DNA from: Halichoerus grypus
Taxonomy: Eukaryota > Chordata > Mammalia > Carnivora > Phocidae
DNA length: 64,000 bases
NCBI RefSeq assembly: GCF_964656455.1
Contig: NC_135720.1
Span: 109,132,696 to 109,196,695 of the forward strand
Direction of reading: 5' to 3'
The notes below the pieces were generated by a model. That model ran no database searches. It was not told where the DNA came from and saw only the letters and a list, made by a program, of their open reading frames with translations. Below are positions 48,735 through 60,359 of this stretch, in pieces (position 1 is the first letter of the stretch; every line of letters starts with the position of its first letter). Position numbers and translations under genes: made by a program.

Positions 48735-50152
48735 GTATCCTTTCCAAAGCGATTAGAAACTGACCCTCTCCTGGCTTGCAAGAGGGAGGGGAATACTTCT
48801 GTGCCTTCTGCTAGCCCCATCATTCTAGCCCCCCACCCTGCTTCCAGTTCACACTGCTTCTTGCCATTTAGGAGAGATCCTTCCCACACAGAGAATGTAG
48901 TGACCAGTGAAAAACACAGTTGCTATAAAAGAAACACTTTGACTTTGTTTTTAGCTAGATACAGTTACTATTATGGGGACTATTTCAGTTTATTGAAAAG
49001 CGTGGTCTTTTTTACACCATCTCTTAACATGAAATTTTTTTTTTAAATATATTTTTTGGACTACTCCGCTGTGCTCTTTCTGTTTTAGTTCTGAGCCAGT
49101 AAGTTAGCTGCTTATCTTTAGCTGACTGACCGGACACTGGGCTGACCACAGCCTCACCAGGGCCCAGAATTTGTGGCTGGTGTGTGGGTGGCACTCAAAT
49201 GGTGGCTGAAAACTGACAAATGGTATTTAGCTTATGGAGAGCAGAGATTGATTTAAATGTAACTTTTTTTTTATTATTTAAAACCCAGATCTACTGCTTT
49301 AGGTTCCACTTAACAAATGTTCCCAAATTTGGAAGCAAGTGTCTATGGGTGTTCAAGATAGAATCCTCTTTGGCTCTAGGAGGCAGTGTGTTTGGGGTGC
49401 CACGAGAGCCAGCAGCCCATGGGAGCTGCCTCCAGGTACAGGCTGGGGGCTCAGACCTCAGGTTTCCCCAGCATTTCTTCAGTCTTGTTTCTCATTTTAT
49501 CTGTCAAGCTTCTTGTAAAAAGATTTGACATTTTCATTGCATTTGCTGACTTTAAATGTGCACAAGAAGTTATTTCGGTCAGTTCTTATCAACAGGTATT
49601 TGTGTTCATTTTTAAAAATTACTAAAGGGCCTTTTTAGCTGTGGCTAATGTGAAAAAAAATGCATAAAAATAACCTATATGAAGGACATCCAGTAATAAA
49701 GAGGTAAAAACAAACCACACACAAGGTAGGCACACTGCCTGATGAACCCCACTCTCTAATTTTAGCTGAGTATTAGCAGACCCTCTATGCCTGATCCAAG
49801 TGAGTTTTAGCTGCTTTCTTATCCAGCCAACAACAGTAGGTTCAGCTGCGAATTCTACTCCCACACGAGGCCTTATCTGTGAGTGCTGCCCACAGGGTCA
49901 CCCTGCATTCCTGTTCCTCTCTCTTACCCTATCCAGCTCCAGGGATGCTCCCAGCCCAGACCTCAGGCCTGGCCCCAGCCCCAGTCTGAGCTCTGCTTCT
50001 TTTCCAAATCTTGATCCTATTTTAGGATCTTCTCCCCTAAACACTCCTACCAACTTCTTAATCCCCTCCTGGGCTTATGAATGTGTGTGCCTATAGGAGG
50101 GATGAGATGAGATATGACAGCGAGGAACAAGTCTGGGCTTACACATGTATGT

Positions 50153-50356
50153 TTATTTAAACAGGAGAGTGACAGAGAGACATACATCATCTCCCTTATT
50201 GACCACCAGATCCAGGTACCACTGTTCATGTGGGGCTGCGCTGGATTCTTCACTGACTGGGAATGACCTGAGCAGCATCTCCTCCTTCTGAGACTCATGT
50301 TCAAAATGATGGTATGTAGGAGCCATGGTGAAAAGATCGCTGAACTTCAAGTTCAC
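50153..50356 (-). other. unidentified 67-codon open frame, AATAAA overlapping its stop
   Basis: Starts MNLKFSDLFTMAPTYHHF and ends SVTLLFK. The last bases (TTTAAATAAAC on the minus strand) contain AATAAA overlapping the stop. The composition is protein-like rather than repeat-like, but I recognise no family and see no poly-A tail or flanking duplication. It could be chance, a decayed processed pseudogene, or a small antisense gene inside KIF6. I favour chance or decay. Confidence 0.15.
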
Positions 50357-50641
50357 ACCTGGATTGACATCCTCGCTCTTCCTGCATTAGCTCCACAGCT
50401 ATTCAATGGAATGGTTTCCTACTCTTTAGTAGTAGGACCGTAGAGCCTGCCTTGCCAACCTCATAGTGCTGAGCAAAACCAGTAAGGTGGGGTACTGGAA
50501 AGTGCTTGGTGTGCTAGGGTGGGAGATATGACTCTGCAGACAATGGGCAAACTCAGAAGGAGGAAAAATTGCAGCTCAGATCTACTCATCACAAATCTTG
50601 TGCTCATCAAGAGCTAATAACCAAGAAAGGCTGTTGAAATT

Positions 50642-50899
50642 TCAAGGTTTCTCACAGCCAGGTTGGAGGATATTTTCACATCTCATTTGTAGAACCACCA
50701 AGGCGAAGACTGACAGGAGGAATGAGAAAGATCTGGTATATGAGAAAAACAGGTGGTAATACTTGAGCTCAACAAAAGACGGTAAAGCAACCAAAATGAC
50801 AGCGAATGACATTGAACACTCTTCTTGGAAAGGGAGTGAAAATGGTGTCATTTCAGTGACATTATCAGTCTGAGTAAAGTTCAGACACCCCTTCGCCAA
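50642..50899 (-). other. unidentified 85-codon open frame
   Basis: Reads MAKGCLNFTQTDNVTEMTPF... with hydrophobic stretches (FAVILVALPSFVEL; FSFLLSVFALVVL) and ends CENILQPGCEKP. Not a known repeat to my eye. It is on the same strand as, and about 290 bp upstream of, the 67-codon frame. No splice sites joining them can be argued firmly. Function unknown. Confidence 0.12.
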
Positions 50900-51079
50900 A
50901 CATGTAACAGTGTGTCATTTAGGACCCCGCACAACAAAGGCCCAAGTTAAATGGAATGGGCACAGGAAGAAGACAAAGGAAAGGTGGGAAGAAGGAAGGC
51001 AGCCAAGAAGATAAATCTGTACTCTGATCATCATGAAATGTACATCAGAATGCTGCACATCTCTGGTTAAATTCTGCCA

Positions 51080-51180
51080 GGGCTTGTTAGAATGAGCCTT
51101 AGCTCCTTACTCCAGATCACAAGTCCCTACATGATGGAGCCCCTGCCAAGCCCCTGATTTCATTTATTATGTCTCTCTCC
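51080..51180 (+). mobile_element. L2 fragment
   Basis: GCTCCTTACTCCAGATC and TCCCTACATGATGGAGCCCC fit the L2 'ctccttaccatggcctacaaggccctacatgatctggcccc' block. Confidence 0.6.
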
Positions 51181-51230
51181 TGTATGTGTTAGGCTTTGGT
51201 CACAGTGTCCTTTCTGTGGTTGTTCTAACA

Positions 51231-51457
51231 CCAGGTTTCTCAACCTTGGCACTTTCAACATTTGGAGCTGTATAATTCTCTGTTGTGGGGGCTCCCCTGT
51301 GCATTGTAGGATGTTTTGCAGCCTCTCTGGCCTCTACCCACTAGACTTAAGTAACCAACACCTGCCCCCCCCCCACTGCAGTACAACAACCAAAAATGCT
51401 TCTAGATGTGGCAAACATCCTTTGAGTGGTAAAATAGCCCCTGTTGGGAGCCACTGA
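51231..51457. mobile_element. hAT-type MER element
   Basis: Ends are near-inverted: CAGGTTTCTCAACC on the left, GTTGGGAGCCACTG on the right. Interior GTGCATTGTAGGATGTTTTGC and GGCCTCTACCCACTAGA is a common mammalian hAT-like non-autonomous element. The family name is not certain. Confidence 0.7.
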
Positions 51458-51529
51458 GAAGGCCCTTCTCCTGAGGGTTTTAGCGCTAGCCATGAGCTCT
51501 GCTGACATACTCTTCCTCTGGCCACTGCC

Positions 51530-51795
51530 TCTTCATGTTCAGCTCAAATGGCAATCTCCTAAGTCTTTTGTGAGCACTCAATGTAGAGTAGCTGCTCAGT
51601 CATTCTTGACCTTTTAAAAATTAGCTATCCTTTCATCCTCTAACATTCAGTGCATGTACTTGAGATCTGACTTTCCCGAGGAGGACATCTGCTTCATGAG
51701 AGCAAGAAACTAGTCTGCCTTTTCATCATTCCATCCCTCTGCCTAGAATCATGCCTGGCACATAGTACAAGCTCCACAGCACACTGTCGAATGGG
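51530..51795 (+). mobile_element. L2 3' end
   Basis: GTTCAGCTCAAATGGCAATCTCC at the start, and GCCTAGAATCATGCCTGGCACATAGTACAAGC...TCGAATGGGTGAGG at the end, i.e. the sense L2 tail. Confidence 0.75.
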
Positions 51796-52976
51796 TGAGG
51801 GAATGGATATTGCCAGTGCAGTGTGTGAGCCAGTGGAAGCATCTGATGCTATGGATAATCAGTTCTGCACGAGAAGGAGTGGAAGATGTGGGCAGAGCAC
51901 TGCTCTTCTCTGCCAGGCCAAGGCCCACACCCCCCTTTGGTAAGGACACATCTTTTGAGGCAAAGATTGGAAGCCACATCAGGGACTCTGAGAGAAAGAG
52001 TGATTATGCTTCTGGAAATCTCCAAGAAGTTAGAGTCAAAGCTGAAGAGGAAAATGGAAATCAAATGACCCCTATGAGACTTGCCCAAGAACAGGCATCT
52101 GAGTTGCGGTCTTCTCTCCCCACCACCTCCATATTTCCTCACTCACCATCTCTGGGGACGCTGGAGGCCTGCAATTCAGCTTGCTGCATATGCACTTGGA
52201 GCTCTGAGATTCTCAAGAGGGATTTTAGTCTTTTCTCTCAGTGATGGCAGAAATCCCTTAGAGTTCTCAGCATCTGGAGCCGGAAAGAACAGCAAAGGAG
52301 GGTGGCATGCAGTGATGTTATCGATCCTCATCAGTGCTCCCAATATATTGAAATGGCCTACCAAAAGGTGCACTGTAAAATAATGTATCTGTACTAACAG
52401 TTCACTTCTTTTCAGTTCCATTTGGGACCAAGATTTAGAGACTTTTTAAAAAAAATGACTGTAAGTCCCATTCAAATGTATGCTAAGCAAACATGTGTTG
52501 GATGTAGGAGTGCTCTGGCCAGCAAAACTGATTTGGCTGCTCTGCCAGTTGGGCGGATTCTGGTGTTCTCCCTCTCCACTCCTCCTGCTGCCTCCTGAGC
52601 GGCATCCTGGATTCAAGTCTTACTTATTCACAGATACAACCATAGCTCCTTTGCCCACTCCTACTAAGTGTTCATTTTATTTCTTGTAAACCCTTTCATA
52701 AGAATTTTGAGTCTTTACCAGTTTAAACTCAGAACATTTTAAAGACCTTTGGGTTTGCTAATTTTTCATATAATGGTGCCATATTGAAAGACCAGTTGCT
52801 TCCTAAACTGTCTATAACTAGATAAATGACTTCAAGAAGTTGAAGTCTTCTTCAGTGGTCTCTTTACCATATGACAAATAGCAAATATTGTTGGAAATAT
52901 TAACCTCAATTGAAACATTAGTGTTTTGATCATTCCAACTTAGCATGAGTCACTAAATCCTTAAATCGAGTTTCAG

Positions 52977-53192
52977 ATATTCTGGTCAATATGCTAAAGA
53001 AGGAAAAAAAGAAAGCTCAAGATGCTCTCCACTTATCCAGCATGGATAGAAGTGAATGTAGACACTCACAGAGCTCGCCCTTCCCACCTGGGAACCCTGA
53101 AGGTCTGAGGATGTTGCCATCCTCAGCAACCACACAAGTCCAGGATGTCAGCACTTTTGGGTACCAATCCAGTTTGCTCCACAGAAAAACAG
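52977..53192 (+). CDS. KIF6: KIF6 exon, third in window
   Basis: 216 bp between GAGTTTCAG and CAG|GTCAGT. Its first two bases finish the Asn codon begun in the previous exon (phase 1). It then reads ILVNMLKKEKKKAQDALHLSSMDRSE and RHSQSSPFPPGNPEGLRML, to SSLLHRKTG with one base over (phase 1 out). A lysine-rich basic coil (MLKKEKKKAQ) is followed by a Ser/Pro-rich, probably disordered linker. ILVNMLKKEKKKAQ-ALHL is recognised as KIF6. No stops. The next KIF6 exon known from other mammals was not found before 64000. Confidence 0.93.
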
Positions 53193-54540
53193 GTCAGTTA
53201 TATTTACTTATATATATATATAAATTATCTTAAGTATGGAAAAAATAGGCTTAAATGAGAAAACATAGGCTATCATAAATTATCCATCTATAGAAAAAGT
53301 AATAAACATGGAAATAATTATATCATTCTATTCTTCATCATTGTAATTCTTGTTGTTATTATTACTAGTATTTCTTGAGGTTTTAAAGTTGTACCAGCAG
53401 CAGCTGCAGCAGCAATAACAAAAATCCCCAAGTAAAATTTATCCTCAAAAGGAAAAAAAAGAAACAAGTCTGGCATTCCTCATGCTCCATAATGGAATTC
53501 AGCATAGCATTTTTTGGTTTTAAATATGAAGAAATGACAACTTATTTGTTATAGTTATTTTTTATAACTATCAAATCTCTTAAATACCAGTTTCCAAAAT
53601 TGATGACTGAACTGAAAACAAAGTATGAATTGTCACAGAGCTCAGAGGCAGAAATAGATGGGTCCAGGGCAACAGGAGAAAAGTTAAAGTTAGAGAAAGG
53701 AACAAAACCTTTCCTCTGATAGAGGAGGGAAAGAATAAGGACAGATGTTGCATTGCCAATGTGATGACACAGTATTTATTTCTAAATCCGAATAAGCTAT
53801 CTGCAGCAAAATAATTTAAAAATATTATCACAGTCTGCCTTAAAGGATAATAAACAAACAAAACTTTGTCAGATAGTAGGATTTGACTGGGTTGGATCAA
53901 CTCAGAGGCACTTTCCCCACTTGTAGCTTTTGATCAGTATGTCCTCTCAGCAACTACAGAACCCTGGCTAGAGGCCCGGGTTAGTTTGTGTTATTTTCTC
54001 TTTTTGTTAGACCAGCAGAGCATGATATACAGTCATGTGATTGGTGCCTTTCTCTTGAAGACATTGAGGAATCTGAAATATGGAAGGTACTAGAACAGAG
54101 GGGTGAAAACCTTCCCTTTTTGGCAACATAGGTTGAAATTTTCTGTATAAATGTTTGTTGGGATGGGTGACCTGATATGCAGGGTTTTCTAAAGGATTTA
54201 GCTTGGGACTAATTAGAGGATGGTACTCCTCAAGAAGGACGCTTTTTAATTAATAAAGGCAAGGTCAAGAAGCCTGGAAATATACTTTGTGATATTATAT
54301 CCCTTTATCTCTTAATTCAAAATCTCCTTGCTTTGAATATTTAGTTAGCAATACAGTAGAGTAAATTCAAAATCAAAGGAAACCAAAATTGCTATTTTTA
54401 CCATTTATCATGGTGGCAGTAGACAGGAAAACAATTATTCCTCTCTGTGACCGTTTTCCATACAATATTCCTGTACTCAGTTATGGGTAACAGCTGGTTC
54501 TTAAAAAAAGGAGACCCTCTGGATTGGTGAATTCATTAGT
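53193..54540 (+). other. KIF6 intron start, mostly unrecognised
   Basis: Begins GTCAGTTATATTTAC. A short (TA)n lies at about 53211-53222. AT-rich, with no repeat family or exon recognised. Confidence 0.5.
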
Positions 54541-54544
54541 TCAT

Positions 54545-55330
54545 CCATCAATTTATTTATTCCTTTATTCATTCAACATGTATTTATTGAGTACATGCTT
54601 TGTTCCAGTACCGTGCTAATTATTACTATTATGGCTACAGCTTACATAACCTTGCATATATATCAGGTGGTATTCAAAGCTGTCTGATTGGATTAACTCA
54701 TCTAATCCTTATTCTATAAGTTCTTGTTTTACCCCCATATTATACAAGAATATACAAGGACAAACACAACCTCTGATCTCAGAGCACTTAGAGACTAACA
54801 GAGAAGAGAGATTTGAACAATTAATTACAAAAGTGCACCTCTGTATTACTGATGGGGCACATACTAGGGAACCCAACCTCAAGTTAAGATCAGAAAGATC
54901 CAGAAAGGGACATGAGGAGGGGAGTGTGGCTGGAAGCAATATTGTAAGCAGAAGGAATCATTTGAATAGCTTTCGGGGTCTTTGTGGTGGAAAGGAGCAT
55001 TTTAGGAGGTGGAAGGCCAGGATGGGTGGTGGGATGTGGCAGGGAGAGGCTGGGAAGACAGGTTGAATAATGTGTGCACAATAGAATGGCAGAGGACACA
55101 GAGTATGAATGACTAATTAGAAGGCCATTGTAGCATAGTGGTCCAAGCCAAAGGATGGGGATGAGAGAGAGATGGGGGGATCAGAAGCATTTAGGAGGGA
55201 GAGTGAGCAGGGCTTGGTGACTAATGGATGTTGGGGGGTAAGGGTGAGGATGGGCCCCAGGTCTCTAGGTGGCTGGTGAGGTTTTTTGTGGAGGTAAGGA
55301 ACAGTGCAGCAGTTGGCATGGTTGGCTATA
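54545..55330 (-). mobile_element. L2, with an internal MIR-like part
   Basis: Antisense L2 start CATTCAACATGTATTTATTGAGTACATGCTTTGTTCCAG; a stretch at 54600-54720 looks MIR-like (GTTCTTGTTTTACCCCC). Then GAAGGCCATTGTAGCATAGTGGTCCAAGCC matches antisense L2 'gaggctattgcagtaatccaggc'. Borders approximate. Confidence 0.65.
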
Positions 55331-56604
55331 GAGAGCAGAGCCTGGCATCTCTAGTGATAGGAAAGGTCGCAGTCAGTACCCGTACGTTAGAACTCTGTGC
55401 TCATGATGGAAGAACTGTTCACTGGCCTTCTCCAAAGACAGACACCATTATGCCCCTGCAGAAATGGCCTCGATATCACTGCCCTGCCCCTTGCTGTGTG
55501 CCAGACCTTTTCTGTTTCTATTTTCTCTTGCCCACACCATCTCCCTTCTCATAATTCTTCTTCCCCACAGCATCTCATAATCTCTCTCCTAAGTCATAAT
55601 TATAGTCAAATTTTTCAGTAACTCTTCTCCTCCCTTGATACTACTATCAAGACAAACTAGTTTTGTTTGGAAAATGAATTAAGTTCATTTGAGTAGAAAG
55701 TCGCTGAAAAAAAAATAATGGAAATTGTTTGTAAAGTCCAAGTACAAATGAGGTAAAAGAGTTTTGGAGAAGAGCCTTATAGTTGAAAGGGTTTTTGAGT
55801 TGTTTTAACTGTTGTTGGATATAGTTCTAGCAGTAACTTTAAGTAGGAGTAGGCTCACAAATGGATTGATAATGATCTAAGCATTTGGAGGAGGGACTGA
55901 TGAAGGACTGATTTTATTTCTTGGCAAAACTACAGATAGGATGAAATTGCTGTGGATGAATTAGTGCTGCAAAGCAACAGGTAATGGGATAGTTTGTTAC
56001 AATGTTTAAAGATCCTGGGAGCTGATTAGGCTTTTATTATTGCATTATTTTATACAAGAAGCTTGTGTAAACCAAGCCAAATACAAAAAAAAAATTAATA
56101 AGCATGTTGTTTTGAAAGATTTCTGCCTTATGTAGGTGTCAATTTCTATTAACCATCCACTGGGCTGCGTTCAATGCAGAAAGCAAGTAGATTTGACCTT
56201 GTCCAGTCTGAGGCTGCTGGGAAGCTGTCCCCGCTCTGGTGACCCTCCTCCTTCCCTTCACCCCCACTTCATGCTGAAAAAATGACTTCTTTCAAATTTC
56301 TTGTACTAAAAGAAAATGAAACTAAATTCATGGTTCACTAGAGAGCCCCACACAGTCATTGTGCAAGCAGCCTGCCAAGGCAGAGGAAGGAAGGTTAGGG
56401 GCTTTGGGGCTTCTTGGTTTTTTTGGAGGTTAAATGTCTGTTTTGGTTTCATTGAAGCAACGAGAGGGATTGTTCAGCTCTACATTTTGAAAAGAGTCAT
56501 ATGGTTCTCTTTAAAATAGCAGGACTTTGATAGTTTGGTTTTCTTGTTTGTTTTTTTTCGGGTTTTTGTCATTGTTTACTTGTTTAGTTCTCTGTGTGTT
56601 CCAG
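55331..56604. other. intron-like sequence, nothing recognised
   Basis: No repeat family or KIF6 exon recognised. The pyrimidine-rich, T-rich run with TGTGTGTTCCAG just before 56605 resembles an acceptor. Confidence 0.4.
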
Positions 56605-56695
56605 ATAGTCACCTGGAACCAGTCAGTATTCCAAAAGCCCCTGATGATTCACCACATCCTTTAACTGAGATGCTAACAGAACCCACTTATCACAG
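56605..56695 (+). other. candidate alternative exon of KIF6 (orphan)
   Basis: 91 bp with acceptor TCTGTGTGTTCCAG and donor CACAG|GTGATG. Of the three frames only the one that takes two bases first is open throughout, reading DSHLEPVSIPKAPDDSPHPLTEMLTEPTYH. That is exactly the frame set by the phase-1 donor at 53192. It is not in the standard KIF6 protein I know, and at 91 bp it would shift the frame if simply inserted. It could be an alternative terminal or poison exon, a lineage-specific exon, or chance. An L1 inserted 5 bp after the donor motif. Confidence 0.25.
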
Positions 56696-56714
56696 GTGAT
56701 GCCACTGGTATTTT

Positions 56715-57338
56715 ATTTATTTATTTATTTATTATGTTATGTTAGTCACATACAGTACAGTACATCATTAGTTGTTTTGTAGTGTTCCATGATTCATTGT
56801 TTGCGGATAACACCCAGTGCTCCATGCTCCTTAATACCCATCACCAGGCTAACCCATCCCCCAACTCCCCCCAGAACCCTCAGTTTGTTTCCTGGAGTCC
56901 AGAGTCTCTCATGGTTCATCTCCCCCTCTAATTTCTCCCCCTTCACTTTTCCCTTCCTTCTCCTAATGTCCTCCATGCTATTCCTTATGTTCCACACATA
57001 CGTGAAACCGTATGATAATTGACTTTCTCTGCTTGACTTATTTCACTTAGCATAATCTCCTCCAGTTCCATCCATGTTGATGCAAAAGTTGGGTATTCAT
57101 CCTTTCTGATGGCTGAGCAATATTCCATTGTATAGATGGACCACATCTTCTTTATCCATTCGTCTGTTGAAGGGCATCTCGGCTCTTTCCTCAAAAAGTT
57201 AAAAATAGAGCTACCCTATGACCCAGCAATTGCACTACTGGGCATTTACCCCAAAGATACAGATGTAGTGAAAAGAAGGGCCACATGCACCCCAATGTTC
57301 ATGGCAGCAACGTCCACAATAGCCAAACTGTTGAAAGA
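56715..57338 (-). mobile_element. twin-primed (5'-inverted) L1
   Basis: A 14-bp duplication GCCACTGG(T/C)ATTTT (56701-56714, 57339-57352) encloses two opposite-facing parts. 56715-57190 is the 3'UTR and end of ORF2 on the minus strand, with a (TTTA)n tail; 57191-57338 is the ORF2 segment just upstream, on the + strand. Both parts stop at the same L1 position (GGAAAGAGCC text), repeated at the joint and the far end. Confidence 0.95.
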
Positions 57339-57404
57339 GCCACTGGCATTTTAAAAGGTAAATTGAAAGCCAAAGCCACAGTCTGGAGGCTCCAGGCTCT
57401 TTTC

Positions 57405-57885
57405 TCTTATTCACTCCTAAGAATGTATTGAATCCCCACTATGTGCACAGAAGGTCCAAGGGTAGGGGTGGTAGGGGGCACCAACAGAAACTGAGAAATG
57501 GTCTTTGCCCCTGGGAGCTTACATTTAAATAGCAGAGGCTGGCTTGGTACCCAAAGAGTAGAGAATAAAGTAACAAGTGCTATATACGCAGGAACTAGAA
57601 GAAATGCTGTGGGAAGTCAAAGGAGAAGGCAGGGATTTTAATAAGTGGATTGGGAAAGCATTACAAAGCAAGTGACATGGAAGTTAGGTCTCAAAGGATC
57701 GGTAGAATTTGGATAAAGATGGAGGGAAGAACATTCTATTACATTCCAGATTTAAAGAATATTATGAGTAAAGGCTTGGGAACAGGAAAGCAAGGGAAAA
57801 TATGTAGAGTTGGCAAGGGTACTTGTTTAGCTGGGGTCTTAGAGAAGTACAGGAAGTCTGAAGACATAAGGCTAGAAAAATGAGT
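57405..57885 (-). mobile_element. L2 fragment
   Basis: AATGTATTGAATCCCCACTATGTGC, CCTGGGAGCTTACATTTAAATAG, GAGAATAAAGTAACAAGTGCTA, AAGTTAGGTCTCAAAGGATCGG and GGAAGAACATTCTATTACATTCC follow antisense L2 in order. Confidence 0.75.
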
Positions 57886-59103
57886 GGGAAATTGTTGGGA
57901 TGGCTTCTTCAGGGAGAGGGAGTAGAGGAATAGATGGGAATGTCCCCTTTTAACTTTATATGCTTTCATGTTGTTTTAATTTCTTGCACTTAATTTCTTG
58001 AATGCCTCGCCAGGGAATTGCCTTCATTGGGTTGCAGGGAACCACCAAGACAGAGGGGGCATGGTGATAGCTGTGCTCTGGGAAGGTATTTGTGGAAGAA
58101 ATCTTTAGAGTATCTTGGAGATGAGATGCCTGGAGATGTGAGTAAATGGTTTAGGAAATAAAATAGTCCAAGGTGGGAGTGATGGAAACAGAGAAGAGGC
58201 AAGGAGCATGAAGAGATATAACGGAGGGAGCCCACAACAGTTCTCCATGGCATAAACAACTCTTTCTTCTCCCTCTTCCTGGTTTTCCCAGTTCTTCTGG
58301 CACTGAGGATGCAGCTACGGCAAGGCCAGGAGAACAGGGAACCTGGAGCTTCTCTGGCATGCTGCATCAAACCTGGAGTCCATTCTTTGAGTTTGCTTTA
58401 CCCATGCTTAAAGGATTGCTCTCTGGACCAAAAGCTACTGTTACATTATCCACTAAGTTGAAAAGAAGAGCTCAAAGAGAAATCAATAGAGCAAAACTCA
58501 TCCATAAAACCAGAGAAAAAGAATAGAGATTAGGTTTTCTAAGATCCTTTCCAACTTGCTTTGTTGTAAGCCTCAGGCATAAAGGTTCACCTCTTGCTTT
58601 TCAAACCTCTCATGATCCATCTTACCCTCTCTTTTTGGAACTGACCACACTTTTGTCCTTGCATTTCCCTTTGAATGCAATTAAAGAGACAGTCAGTAAA
58701 TGGATCATTGCCTTCTCTTTAGCTCCATGGCTAATCTCACTTCTGCAGGGCATAATATTGAGGTTACTCTGAGCACTACCTCTGAGAAATGCATCTTTGC
58801 ATCCCTCCTATTTGAAGGGTCCCTAGATTGGATGAAATGAATAAATGATGTCCAAAAAAGAGAAAAAGGAGAGAGAGAAACTGAGAACAGATCTCTGCTT
58901 TAGGTTTAAAATCAAGGCTTACTCCCATTTCCATTTATTTTATCTGATAATCTTTGTGATTCCAAAAAGGTCTCCAAATCTAAAAAGTGAACAAACAAAT
59001 AAGAGTCAATGTGTTTTCTAGAGGAAAGCAGCATGGCCCTAGATGGGACTCAACTTCTGACATTCAGTTAGATTCAATAGACACCCATGAGCTCCCATGT
59101 GCC
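57886..59103. other. intron-like sequence, nothing recognised
   Basis: No exon seen. Weak L2-like text may be present around 58590-58700. Confidence 0.35.
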
Positions 59104-59121
59104 TTTATCTATCTATCTATC

Positions 59122-59184
<63 letters not shown>
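59104..59184. repeat. (ATCT)n microsatellite
   Basis: About 20 tetranucleotide units with two breaks (TATCATC and TATTATC). Probably length-polymorphic; the Ile/Tyr/Leu/Ser open frame over it is an artefact. Confidence 0.98.
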
Positions 59185-59185
<1 letters not shown>

Positions 59186-59732
59186 GGAAGTCATCATCTA
59201 TGAGCATCTCAGGAATTTTTAATCTAGTCAGGGAGATAAGTAGGTAGATAGAGCTGTCTTTTAGTATGATGAAAATGTTCAAAAAAGGGGCCTGGAGACT
59301 TGAGGATTCCTCAAAAATTGTAGCCTAGTCAACCATCAGTTCCATATTATTTGGGGAAACGGTTTTGTCAGGAAGGAGAACACAGATTCTGAATATGGCT
59401 AGGAATCAAAGAACTAGAGGTATCAAAGAAGCAGTGTCCTATTGCCTATGGACATTAAAATTGCTGGGTTAGGTATGTAGAGGAAGACCATGGCCTGATA
59501 CCCAAGTGCTCAGTAAAATGACTAAAGCAGAGGACTGCTGATGGCAGTAGGGAGGAGATGGTAGAAGAAGCTGTAGCCAGTTGAAATGAGCCTGAATGGG
59601 GAAAAGGTTTGCCTACATTATATTGTTTGCTTTGTGTTTATTTCCATTAGCATGAGTGAGTATTATTCTAGAATCACCAAGAGAAAACAGGTAAAATGCA
59701 GGCCAACATCCTCATTTCCCTACTTGGTTGTA
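59185..59732. other. intron-like sequence, nothing recognised
   Basis: No repeat family or exon recognised. Confidence 0.35.
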
Positions 59733-59743
59733 GGAAGATTCTT

Positions 59744-59939
59744 TTTTTTTTAATATCTTATTTATTTATTTGACAGAGGGAGACACAGCAAGAGAGGGAA
59801 CACAAGCAGGGGGAGTGGGAGAGGGAGAAGCAGGCTTCCCACGGAGCAGGGAGCTCAATGCAGGGGTCGATCCCAGCACCCTGGGATCATGACCTGAGCC
59901 GAAGGCAGATGCTTAACGACTGAGCCACCCAGGTGCCCC
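59744..59939 (-). mobile_element. Can-SINE
   Basis: Antisense copy close to the arctoid consensus: TTAATATCTTATTTATTTATTTG, GGAGAAGCAGGCTTCCC, GGGATCATGACCTGAGCC, CTGAGCCACCCAGGTGCCCC. The duplication GGAA(G/T)ATTCTT lies at 59733-59743 and 59940-59950. Confidence 0.96.
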
Positions 59940-60359
59940 GGAATATTCTTATTCTGAGATAATGCCATCTTTCTCACCTTGCCCTGAAGTATGGGGTGAA
60001 AGGCTTTATTTCTATTCCATTATGTTAATAGAGTAGATAGAATATTGCCTCCTCAACAAATTGATTCTTCTAATAGGAGGGATACCCTCAAATCTCCTTC
60101 AAAACTTGCTGCAAGAAGGGACAGCACTCAGGTCTGGTAGAGGACCCAAACAAAACAGTCGTGGAAGACCCGTTGCCCAAAGTGATGTATGCAACAGAAA
60201 GTTAGCAATGGTTCTGGGCATGGGAACCCTATCTTTTGGCTCTAGGATAAAGGATCATAAATATGAAGATTAGGTCAGAACACAGGTCATTTTCATTTTA
60301 TTAAACATTGCATTCAAAAATTAATTTTTCAGCTGATTATTTAGAGCTCAGGTTTCATT

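Larger units (their letters stand above)
48735..52976 (+). other. KIF6: KIF6 intron (4242 bp)
   Basis: Between donor GTATCC and acceptor GAGTTTCAG. Old repeats only (hAT at 51231, L2 pieces at 51080 and 51530); no young L1 or SINE, in contrast to the flanking introns. Two protein-like minus-strand open frames (50153-50356 and 50642-50899) are listed separately. Confidence 0.8.

Noticed and set aside
51795..52244. 149-codon + strand open frame inside the KIF6 intron
   Set aside because: Begins at an L2 end, mixed composition, no recognisable family; the KIF6 exons on either side join without it (phases match).
59104..59184. Regularly spaced repeats, CRISPR-like at a glance
   Set aside because: A tetranucleotide microsatellite in a mammalian genome; no spacers.
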